Below are positions 38,709 through 46,833 of a stretch of 64,000 nt of DNA, piece after piece. Each line of letters begins with the position of its first letter. The stretch's first letter is position 1. The notes under the pieces are model-generated. The model was not told where the DNA came from. It made no database searches and worked only from the letters and a program-made list of their open reading frames with translations. Where the stretch lies: the NCBI GenBank assembly GCA_002709835.1, contig PAQX01000022.1:1-64000 (forward strand), read 5' to 3'. Made by a program: the position numbers and the translations under genes. Origin of the DNA: Deltaproteobacteria bacterium. GTDB lineage: Bacteria; Myxococcota_A; UBA9160; UBA4427.

Positions 38709-39368
38709 ATGGATCGCGACTCCACCCTCATCGAGCGTTCACTGGACGAGTCCCTGGGTGCCCTCCAGGCGACGCGCTCCAATCCCGCCGTGATCGAAGC
38801 GACCGATCGTTTCGCCGAGCTCGCCGCCGAGAGCGTCCGCCGAGGCGGCCGACTTCTCGTCTGCGGCAATGGCGGCAGCCTGAGCCAGGCCACCCACTTC
38901 GCCGAGGAATGGGTCGGCCGCTTCCGGAACGACCGCGCAGCGCTGCCCGCGATCGCGCTCGCGGAACCTGCGACGATCACGTGTATCGCGAATGACTTCG
39001 GCTTCGATCAGGTCTTCTCCCGACAGGTCGAAGCCCACGCCCGCCCCGGCGATCTGTTCGTGGCGCTCTCCACGAGCGGTCGGTCCCCGAACGTGATCGA
39101 GGCCGCCCGCGCCGCGCGCACGGCCGGGATCGCCTCGGTCGCCCTCACAGGACCGAACGGTGATCTCCTCGCGAACGAAGTCGACGTCGCGATCAGGATT
39201 CCGACCGGGCGCTACGCGGACCCGGTCCAGGAGTGTCATCTGGCGATCCTGCACGCGGTGGTGAAGCAGGTCGAGTCCGTGCTCTTCCCCACCCAGGAGG
39301 ACCGTGCGCCCCTCGCCCGTAGCGGCGCGACGAAGGCGGCGCCCGGCGAAAGCTGGCTCGAACGATGA
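38709..39368 (+). CDS. gmhA: SIS-domain phosphoheptose isomerase-like protein
   Basis: GGRLLVCGNGGSLSQATHFAEEWVGRFRNDR; LFVALSTSGRSPNVIEAARAA; QECHLAILHAVVKQVE. Confidence 0.87.
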   Translation: MDRDSTLIERSLDESLGALQATRSNPAVIEATDRFAELAAESVRRGGRLLVCGNGGSLSQATHFAEEWVGRFRNDRAALPAIALAEPATITCIANDFGFDQVFSRQVEAHARPGDLFVALSTSGRSPNVIEAARAARTAGIASVALTGPNGDLLANEVDVAIRIPTGRYADPVQECHLAILHAVVKQVESVLFPTQEDRAPLARSGATKAAPGESWLER

Positions 39369-40555
39369 GCGACGACGCGGAACGGACGGACGAGACGACC
39401 CCCGTGGCCGGCACGCGATCGAAGAGCGAGCGCGGCGCCCTCGCCCTTCGGTCGACGGTCCGCGAACACGTCGCGGAACATCTCTACCTCCGTCCCCAGC
39501 TCGAGGCGATGCTCGGCGACGCGAATTGGTGCGTCGATTCGGTCGAATGGGACGGCGACGAACTCGAGATCCGTGGCTGGGCCATCACGCCTCCGGACGC
39601 CTACGCGCCCGCGACCTTCACGCTGGACGGTCGTCCCTTCGACGAGATCGACTACCCCCGAGCGCGGGCCGACATCGGCGAGCTCTTCTGGTTCCGCCCG
39701 GGCGCGCGCTACTCGGGCTTCGTCTGCCGAACCACCGCCGCGGATCGGGGCAGTTGGCCGCGCGGATTCGCGACGATCGATTTCGCCGACCGCCGCAGCC
39801 TCGCGCCCTTCGCCCCCCTCCGTTCCTTCCACTTGATCGATCCGGACGCCGACGCCTTGCCGATTCCCGAGGAGGCGCGGCGGACGCGCGTTCACGGGAA
39901 CGACGACGTGACGTCGTTCCTCGCGCAGGGGGCGAGCGCCTTCGTGAAGCTCGAGCGTGCCCTCGAGAAATCCGCGGCCAAGTCATTCGACGACCTGCGC
40001 TCGGTGCTCGATTGGGGCTGTGGCTGCGGCCGCGTCTCGCGCTACTTCGCGCGTCACCCGAACCTCGCCCTGACCGGAATCGACATCGACGCGTCGAACG
40101 TGGACTGGTGCCGAACGAACCTTCCTTTCGCGCGCTTCGAAACCTGTCAGGTCGATCCGCCGACGGGACTTGAGTCGTCCTCCTTCGATCTCCTCTTCGG
40201 GATCTCGGTGATGACGCACCTGAGTGAAGCGGACCGCGAAGCGTGGCTCGGCGAGCTCGCGCGCCTCGCCCGCCCGGGCGCGACCGCGCTGCTCACGACC
40301 CAGGGTGCCTCGGCGCTCTGTCGTTCGAACGCCGACGCCGACCGCGTCGCGCGATGGAGACAGGTCGGCATGATCGACGTCGGCGTGAGCGTGGCGGCGT
40401 CGGACCTCTCCCCGGAACCCGATCGCTACATCGACTGCTTCCTGACGCCGGACTACATCCGGGACCGCTGGAGCAACGAATTCGAAGTAGTCGATCTGCT
40501 CGAAGGCTATATCGGAAACGCGCAGGACCTCGTAGTCCTGCGACGACTTGACTGA
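39365..40555 (+). CDS. Class I SAM-dependent methyltransferase with N-terminal accessory domain
   Basis: LDWGCGCGRVSRYFARHPNLALTGIDIDASNVDWC; FDLLFGISVMTHL; 4-bp overlap with gmhA. Confidence 0.9.
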   Translation: MSDDAERTDETTPVAGTRSKSERGALALRSTVREHVAEHLYLRPQLEAMLGDANWCVDSVEWDGDELEIRGWAITPPDAYAPATFTLDGRPFDEIDYPRARADIGELFWFRPGARYSGFVCRTTAADRGSWPRGFATIDFADRRSLAPFAPLRSFHLIDPDADALPIPEEARRTRVHGNDDVTSFLAQGASAFVKLERALEKSAAKSFDDLRSVLDWGCGCGRVSRYFARHPNLALTGIDIDASNVDWCRTNLPFARFETCQVDPPTGLESSSFDLLFGISVMTHLSEADREAWLGELARLARPGATALLTTQGASALCRSNADADRVARWRQVGMIDVGVSVAASDLSPEPDRYIDCFLTPDYIRDRWSNEFEVVDLLEGYIGNAQDLVVLRRLD

Positions 40556-40704
40556 CCCAGGCCATTCAGCGCGCAGCCCATCGCGCATCCAGCGCAGCCC
40601 TCCGGCGACCGACACGCCGATAGGCCGCGACTCGGAAGCTCAATTTGCAGCTTCTGAGTTAGGAAATGGCGATTTTCTCGCCACAAGTTAGGAGTGCCCG
40701 CCAC

Positions 40705-40728
40705 TAGGAGGAAAGCCGTTTCCTCCTA
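40705..40728. promoter_or_regulatory. Perfect 10-bp inverted repeat TAGGAGGAAA-GCCG-TTTCCTCCTA upstream of the PEP-CTERM gene
   Basis: Seen directly; no T-tract follows on either strand; lies 15 nt before the ATG at 40744. Confidence 0.6.
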
Positions 40729-40743
40729 AATCGTGAGGCCCCA

Positions 40744-41514
40744 ATGTACCCTCTGCTCGACAGACTCCCCCCGCGGGCGCGCGCTGCAGGCACGCGCGCT
40801 ATTTTCGCCGCAGCTGCGTTCCTCTTGCTCAACGTTACCAGCAGTGCGCAGGCTGCGTCCGTCGGATACTTCCAGGACTGGAACGACGCCGATATCGGTG
40901 TCGCCGGTTGGACCGGAACAGTCGCGTCGAACTTGACCAGCTGGCAGGCCACTGGCGGCAACGGAGGCGGCTACCTCCGCACGACGCTCGCGGGAGGCGG
41001 CGGCACCGCAGACGTCGGCGGACGAGCGCTCTCGAACGTGCCTGAAATGACCGGCGATTTCCGCGAACTGTTCTGGACCATGCAGTTCGACATCCGGCTT
41101 GAAGGCGGATCTGCCGACGCGGCAATGCTCCGCCTTCAGGGCATCTCCACAGGAAACGGATGGGTCCTCGACCTGCCTACGGGTTTGCCGACCTCGAGTT
41201 GGAGCAGCGTACTCATTTCCTTCAACGGGAACTGGACAGAATCGGAAGCCCGCGACAACGGCTGGATGCCGGACAACGAGCATCCGGTCCTCTCCCCGAA
41301 CGCCCCTGCTTCCCTCTCTTGGGAAGCGACCGTTGAGAACGTGCGCGCTCTCGCAATCCGGATCTCGGGGGAAGGCGAGCCGCTCACCTCGGGTCTCGAC
41401 AACGTACGCCTCGACGGCACCTCCGCGCCCTCCACTCCGATCCCCGAGCCCTCGGCGGCACTCCTGCTGGGCCTTGGGCTCCTGGGCCTGGCAGGCTTCA
41501 GCCAGCGAAACTGA
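40744..41514 (+). CDS. PEP-CTERM sorting-domain protein
   Basis: Signal peptide (AAAAFLLLNVTSSAQA) and C-terminal PIPEPSAALLLGLGLLGLAGFSQRN: PEP motif, TM helix, short basic tail. Confidence 0.93.
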   Translation: MYPLLDRLPPRARAAGTRAIFAAAAFLLLNVTSSAQAASVGYFQDWNDADIGVAGWTGTVASNLTSWQATGGNGGGYLRTTLAGGGGTADVGGRALSNVPEMTGDFRELFWTMQFDIRLEGGSADAAMLRLQGISTGNGWVLDLPTGLPTSSWSSVLISFNGNWTESEARDNGWMPDNEHPVLSPNAPASLSWEATVENVRALAIRISGEGEPLTSGLDNVRLDGTSAPSTPIPEPSAALLLGLGLLGLAGFSQRN

Positions 41515-41563
41515 ACCGTAGAGTCGCCGGGCGCATCGCGCCTCGCTCGGTCGCCATACCAGA

Positions 41564-42118
41564 CTAGACGGACGGCTCGACGTCCACGAGCCGCGGCGCC
41601 TCAGCGTCTTTTTGTGTCACGATAGACGGCTCGATCGGCCACTCGATCCCGACGTCTGGATCCGCGTAGTGGAGGGCACGCTCCGTCTCCGGCGCATGCA
41701 TGTCGGTGCACTTATAGTGGACGAGTGTCTCGTCCTCGAGCGCAAGGAACCCGTGGGCGAAGCCTTCGGGGATCCACAGGCAGAGGTCGCCGTCGCCGGT
41801 AAGTTCACGCCCGACCCACTTGCCGTAGGTCGCCGACCCAGCACGAAGATCGACCGCGACGTCGAAGACGGCGCCCTGAACGCAGCGCACGAGCTTGCCC
41901 ATCGCGTGGGGCGCGATCTGGAAGTGCATGCCGCGCAACGTGCCCTGTCGCGACTTCGACAGGTTGTCCTGGACGAACTCCGCTTCGAAGCCCGCTTGCC
42001 GCCACATCTCGACCGAGTGCGTCTCCGCGAAGAAGCCGCGGTCGTCTGCAACCCGCCCCGTTCGGACCTCAAGCACCGCGTCTAGTTCGGTCGACTGGAC
42101 CTCGACCTTCATCGGCAT
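41564..42118 (-). CDS. rfbC: dTDP-4-dehydrorhamnose 3,5-epimerase
   Basis: DDRGFFAETHSVEMWRQAGFEAEFVQDNLSKSRQGTLRGMHFQIAPHAMGKLVRCVQGAVFDVAVDLR; WIPEGFAHGFLALEDETLVHYKCTD. Confidence 0.95.
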   Translation of the reverse strand: MPMKVEVQSTELDAVLEVRTGRVADDRGFFAETHSVEMWRQAGFEAEFVQDNLSKSRQGTLRGMHFQIAPHAMGKLVRCVQGAVFDVAVDLRAGSATYGKWVGRELTGDGDLCLWIPEGFAHGFLALEDETLVHYKCTDMHAPETERALHYADPDVGIEWPIEPSIVTQKDAEAPRLVDVEPSV

Positions 42119-42200
42119 CGTTCATTCCCCCTCAACCGCGCTTCGCCCTTCGCACCCATCGGCGCATCCCTCGAGCGCAGCCGTCGCACAGGCGGAAGAG

Positions 42201-43190
42201 TCAGGTAGGCCCCTCGAGTTCGCAAGCACGCGCGGCGATTGCCCGTCGTTTGCGGAACGCTTCTGGGAGCGCGCTCGCCGCATCGAGGTAGGCGGGGAGC
42301 AGCCTCGGGTCGCACAGCACAGTGAATCCGAGCCGAAGGATTTCCCATCCGAGGATCGACGGTGCGTTTCGGATGAATTCGCTTCGCGTCTCGTTCTTCA
42401 CGAGCTGGAGGTAGTGGTTCTTGAACGAGTGTCGGCGGATCTCGACCGGGATGCGTTTCCGTCCCGCCTTCTTCCAGCCCCGGGCATGAACGGCCACCGC
42501 CGACGGGACGTAACGGACGCGGTATCCGAGTCTTCGCGCGCGCCAGCCGAGATCCGTGTCCTCGTGGTAGGCGAAGAAGGTCTCGTCGAAGAGTTCGCCT
42601 TCGATCGTCAGATGATCGATCGTGCGGGTCCGCACGAGAAGCGCCGCCCCACTCGCCGCATCGACGTCCTCGGCGCGATCGAATCGCCCGTCGTCAGGCG
42701 ATTCGCTCCCCCGGTCCCGCGGCCTACGATGGGGCGGGAACGCGATCCCGGCGCTGTCGAGGGTCCGCCTGTCGGCACGGAGGAGCTTGCCCGTAGCAAG
42801 AGCGACCGCCGGCTCCGACGCGACGGCAGCGAGGAGGGTCTCCGCGAAGTCGCGGTCGAGGGTGACATCCGGGTTGAGTAGAAGGACGAACGTCGGTGCC
42901 GTTGCTCCCGCCCTATCGAGGAGCGCGCGAACGACGCGATTCGCGCCGCCGGCGTAGCCCTCGTTCGTCCCGCCCGCGAAGTAGACGTCCGCGTGGCGCG
43001 CGGCGAGATCGGCAATCGCTCCGGCGTCGACACCGGTATCCCAGACCGCGACGTCGTCCGGTGGATGCGACTGGCGGGCGATCGCCGCGAGGCACGCCTC
43101 GAGGTCCCCGAAGCTGCCGTGGTTCACGATCCCGACCGACCAGGTCGCGCGCGGCGGCGAGGCGTCTCCGGTCTCGATCGTTCCGGTCAA
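42201..43190 (-). CDS. Glycosyltransferase family 2 (rhamnosyltransferase-like)
   Basis: WSVGIVNHGSFGDLEACLAAIARQ; FVLLLNPDVTLDRDFAE; FFAYHEDTDLGWRARRLGYRVRYVPSAVAVH. Confidence 0.92.
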   Translation of the reverse strand: MTGTIETGDASPPRATWSVGIVNHGSFGDLEACLAAIARQSHPPDDVAVWDTGVDAGAIADLAARHADVYFAGGTNEGYAGGANRVVRALLDRAGATAPTFVLLLNPDVTLDRDFAETLLAAVASEPAVALATGKLLRADRRTLDSAGIAFPPHRRPRDRGSESPDDGRFDRAEDVDAASGAALLVRTRTIDHLTIEGELFDETFFAYHEDTDLGWRARRLGYRVRYVPSAVAVHARGWKKAGRKRIPVEIRRHSFKNHYLQLVKNETRSEFIRNAPSILGWEILRLGFTVLCDPRLLPAYLDAASALPEAFRKRRAIAARACELEGPT

Positions 43191-43193
43191 GCG

Positions 43194-43478
43194 TCAGCCC
43201 TGCCCGAAATACCGCTCGTAATACTCGTCGATCTTGCTCTCGAGCTTGCCCTTGAGCGGCCTGAGCATGAGCGGCAGCGAGACATCGATCCTGATCACCT
43301 CGGCGTCGTACGCGACCCGGGCTTCGGCGCCGCGGGTCTCGCAGACCGCCGCGTCGCCTTCCCAGTGCCATTCCCCGCCGAGCCGGTCCGCGACTTTGTC
43401 GGCGAGCCCCTCGATCCGTGATCGCACCGCGATCGGATCGTCGAAGCCGTGCGAACGCCGCATCGAAATCTCGGCCAT
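43194..43478 (-). CDS. Polyhydroxyalkanoic acid system family protein (putative)
   Basis: Short protein MAEISMRRSHGFDDPIAVRSRIEGLADKVADRLGGEWHWEGD...LKGKLESKIDEYYERYFG; resembles this small family. Confidence 0.7.
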   Translation of the reverse strand: MAEISMRRSHGFDDPIAVRSRIEGLADKVADRLGGEWHWEGDAAVCETRGAEARVAYDAEVIRIDVSLPLMLRPLKGKLESKIDEYYERYFGQG

Positions 43479-43512
43479 CGATCTTTCCCTTCGTGCCTTC
43501 GACGTCGCCGAC

Positions 43513-44649
43513 TCAGGTCGCCGGGTCGAGGAAGTCCTTGAAGCCGTACTTCACCGACGGCCCCATGTGGATCTGCTCCATCACGCCGATGCCCTGCTGG
43601 TCACCGCAGGTCGCGCGCATGACCGACTGGATGTGCTGGTTCGAAACTTCCATGTTGTCGCACTCGTCGATCGTCCAGGAGCTGCCGCCGACGGCGAGCT
43701 CGCCCTTCCACTTCCCGTGCCCCCACTCGGGATGCGTGTATCCGATCCCCTTCATGCGGTAGACGAGCAGGCTCTCCAGCTCGATCTCGGTGATCTTCCC
43801 GTCGAGGTGCTTGAGGGAGACCTGCGCGCGACGGGCGCGGCGGGTGCCGGGGAAGAACTCGTAGATCTGATGATCGACGCCCGCGAGGGACTCCATCGCC
43901 GGATCCTCGACGCCGGGGATCTGATCCGGTGAGCCGTAGGTCGGCATGATCATCCCGTCCCAGTGCCAGGTCACGCCGTGCTCGTTCTCGAACATGCCCG
44001 CGTGGGTGCAGCGGTCGTCCCAGTGGATCGGGAACCAGAGGAAGTTGATGGCCGGGGCTTCCGTGGACGGCGCACCGGGCGGCGCCGGATCACCGACGGG
44101 GCGGATCCCCCAGGAGCGATCCTTCGTTCCGAAGACGCGCTTCGGATCGACCGTCACGGTCTTCCCCTTGTAACGGATCTCGCCCTGCCAGTTGCCGAAC
44201 TGATTGAAGCGCGTCGCTTCCATGTGTCGGGCGGCGGTCTGGGGCGTGCGCTTCGAGCGCTGGTGCTCCTCGGCGAAGCTCGCGGTACGAGGGATCCAGA
44301 GCAGGTCTGCGCTCACGCCACTCTCGTTGTCGTCGAGGGTCACGCGCAGGCTCATCATCGGCTCGATGATCTCGATCTTGAAGGGGCCGACCTCGATCTC
44401 GCTCCGCTCCTTGCCGGCGCGGCGCGACCCGTGGAAGGAGTTCTGCTCCCCGTCGTGCACGATCGAGAGGCCACAGTCGACGATTCCCAGGTTGGGATAG
44501 ACCGCGGCGCCGATCCCGAAATAGAACTCGCCGTCGTCCTGGTAGCCGTTGAACCAGTAACGGTCGTACGCGTGCCGGTCGGTCGTCGCGACGACGGCCA
44601 GGGGCTCCGAGGTCTGATGGATCGGGTAGTCGTCGAATTTCGTCAGCAT
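43513..44649 (-). CDS. Uncharacterised protein, paralogue of 10667-11776
   Basis: MLTKFDDYPIHQTSEPLAVVATTDRHAYDRYWFNGYQD...VYPNLGIVD...TKDRSWGIRPVGDPAPPG; start set at 44649. Confidence 0.8.
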   Translation of the reverse strand: MLTKFDDYPIHQTSEPLAVVATTDRHAYDRYWFNGYQDDGEFYFGIGAAVYPNLGIVDCGLSIVHDGEQNSFHGSRRAGKERSEIEVGPFKIEIIEPMMSLRVTLDDNESGVSADLLWIPRTASFAEEHQRSKRTPQTAARHMEATRFNQFGNWQGEIRYKGKTVTVDPKRVFGTKDRSWGIRPVGDPAPPGAPSTEAPAINFLWFPIHWDDRCTHAGMFENEHGVTWHWDGMIMPTYGSPDQIPGVEDPAMESLAGVDHQIYEFFPGTRRARRAQVSLKHLDGKITEIELESLLVYRMKGIGYTHPEWGHGKWKGELAVGGSSWTIDECDNMEVSNQHIQSVMRATCGDQQGIGVMEQIHMGPSVKYGFKDFLDPAT

Positions 44650-44689
44650 GTCTGTTCCTCTATTCGTGTCTTCGGCGGATTCCGCCGTC

Positions 44690-45676
44690 CTAGCCCTGCA
44701 CGGACTCGACGGCGCGGAAGAAGGTTTCGGCCTGGCCGAGCAGATCGTCCCCGGCCGGGGTGTAGAGAATCTCACTGGTGCCGGCGGCGGCGCTCTCTTC
44801 GGCGCGCTTGCGCACCGCCTCGGCCTCGCCGACCCAGCCCCACCACGGCACGGCGTCGCCGTAGGCCGCAACCGCCTTGCGATCGGCGTCGTTCAGGTGC
44901 GAGCAGTGGCCGCTGTGGACCGCGAGGTGTCGCTCGGCTTCATCGCGCTCGCTCTCGATCTGCGCGAGCCAGTCTGCGCCGCCCGGCATGTCGGGCAAGC
45001 CGCTCGGGTTCGTCTCCCAGCCCATGTGGTAGGCCCCGACGAGCCAGGGGCCGGCCTCGTCGAGAACGCGCGGGGCCGACGGCGATTCGCCGGGAGCGAG
45101 CACGGTCCCGTTGACCATGTGGACCGACCAGTCCGTCTCGTAGGGCGGCGGCGACATCCCCATCCAGCCGTCCGCGACCTCCCGCGCGATGGCCTGGCCC
45201 TTCGGTCCGAACGCGGAGATCAAGATCGGCACGTCGATCGGGCGCGCCTTCGCGAGCTCGGGTCGGTGGATCATCTGGCACGGCCGGCCGTCGATCTCGA
45301 CGACCTCGCCGGCGAGCAGCGCCTTCACCTGCTCGATCCAGGTCCGCGTGGTCTTCCACGAGAGCGCGCCCTGCCCGAGAACGAGCCGCGCGGTGTACCC
45401 CGTCCCGACGGCGCAGGCGAGGCGGCCCGGCGCGAGGCGGTCGACGGTCGCGATGGCCGAGGCGGTCGTCATCGGATGGCGCAGGTTCGGGACGAGCACT
45501 GCGGTCCCGAGGCCGATCCGCTCGGTCGCCTCGCCGATCCGGGCGAGATGGATCCAGATGTCCTCGTAGATCGCCGCCGAGTCGTAGAGCCAGATCCGGT
45601 CGTAGCCGAGTTCTTCGGCGCGACACGCCAGGTCGACGGCCTGGGGGCCGGGGGGACATCCGATCGAGATCTTCAC
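44690..45676 (-). CDS. LLM-class F420-dependent oxidoreductase
   Basis: GTG start; KISIGCPPGPQAVDLACRAEELGYDRIWLYDSAAIYEDIWIHLARIGEATERIGLGTAVLVPNLRHPM. Confidence 0.92.
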   Translation of the reverse strand: MKISIGCPPGPQAVDLACRAEELGYDRIWLYDSAAIYEDIWIHLARIGEATERIGLGTAVLVPNLRHPMTTASAIATVDRLAPGRLACAVGTGYTARLVLGQGALSWKTTRTWIEQVKALLAGEVVEIDGRPCQMIHRPELAKARPIDVPILISAFGPKGQAIAREVADGWMGMSPPPYETDWSVHMVNGTVLAPGESPSAPRVLDEAGPWLVGAYHMGWETNPSGLPDMPGGADWLAQIESERDEAERHLAVHSGHCSHLNDADRKAVAAYGDAVPWWGWVGEAEAVRKRAEESAAAGTSEILYTPAGDDLLGQAETFFRAVESVQG

Positions 45677-45810
45677 CGGGGGCACTCTCCTGCTGGGCCG
45701 CACGCGCGGCGACGGCCATAGCCTACCGCGCGGGCGGGCCCTGCGAGGGCCGATTTTCGCGGGTCGGTCGCGCCCCCTTTCGCCGCCCGTTCCTGGGATA
45801 GACTGTCAAC

Positions 45811-46833
45811 ATGCCGCGCGCCGCCGCCTGGGAGAAGTGCACGAACCAAGAGCTCCTCGAGTGGCGGATCTGCGACCTCGGCCTCGAACTCGAAGGAAGC
45901 GGTCTGGAAGCGCCGATCGAGCGGCTCTACCAGGAGCTCGACCGCCGCCACCTCCGCGTGCGCCCCCACTGCTGGCTCTCCGAAGAGTGGTTCTCTCCGG
46001 ATGGCGTGCCGGGGATCGCGATCCCCTTCTACCTGGCCCATCCCCGGCTCAAACGACTCGAGCGCTCGCAGATCCTCGAGGTCGAGGGCGGGACCAACGC
46101 CGAGTGCCTCCGCCTGCTCCGGCACGAGGCGGGCCACGCGATCCAGCACGCATTCCGTCTCCACCGCCGGAAGCGATGGCGCGAACTCTTCGGCTCGACC
46201 ACGGAGCCCTACCCCGACTACTACCGCCCCAACCCCGGCAGCCAGCGCTACGTCGTTCACCTGCCCGACTGGTACGCCCAGAGCCATCCGGACGAGGACT
46301 TCGCGGAAACCTTCGCGGTCTGGCTCACCCCGGGTTCGCGTTGGCGTCGCAAGTACTTTGGCTGGCCCGCGCTCCGCAAGCTCGAGTACGTGGACGAGCT
46401 GATGCGCGAGCTCGCCGGCGAGAAGCCGCCCGTCCGCTCCCTAGCTCGGCCCGACCCCGTCCACCGGATCAAGACGACCCTCGGTGAGCACTACCGCGCC
46501 AAACGCCAGCGCTACAGCGGACTCGCCAGCCGAGAGTACGACCAGGACCTCTTCCGGCTCTTCACCCCGATCGAAGAGAGCAGCGCGCGCTCGCCGTCGC
46601 CCGCAGCCTTCCTCCGCACCCACCGGACGGAGATCCGCCGCAACGTCGCGCGCTCGACTGGCAAGAACGAGTTCGCCCTCGACGTCGTGCTCGGCGAGAT
46701 GATCGCCCGCAGCCGCGAGCTCAAGCTGCGCGCGGTCGGCCAGAAGCGTCAGTTGATCGTCGACTTCTCGATTCTGCTGGCCGCACGAAGCGTCGAGTTC
46801 CTCTACCGGGGAAGGGACTGGCACGCCCTATGA
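45811..46833 (+). CDS. Putative zinc-dependent metallopeptidase
   Basis: CLRLLRHEAGHAIQHAFRLHRR contains HExxH; DEDFAETFAVWLTPGSRWR downstream Glu region. Confidence 0.82.
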   Translation: MPRAAAWEKCTNQELLEWRICDLGLELEGSGLEAPIERLYQELDRRHLRVRPHCWLSEEWFSPDGVPGIAIPFYLAHPRLKRLERSQILEVEGGTNAECLRLLRHEAGHAIQHAFRLHRRKRWRELFGSTTEPYPDYYRPNPGSQRYVVHLPDWYAQSHPDEDFAETFAVWLTPGSRWRRKYFGWPALRKLEYVDELMRELAGEKPPVRSLARPDPVHRIKTTLGEHYRAKRQRYSGLASREYDQDLFRLFTPIEESSARSPSPAAFLRTHRTEIRRNVARSTGKNEFALDVVLGEMIARSRELKLRAVGQKRQLIVDFSILLAARSVEFLYRGRDWHAL

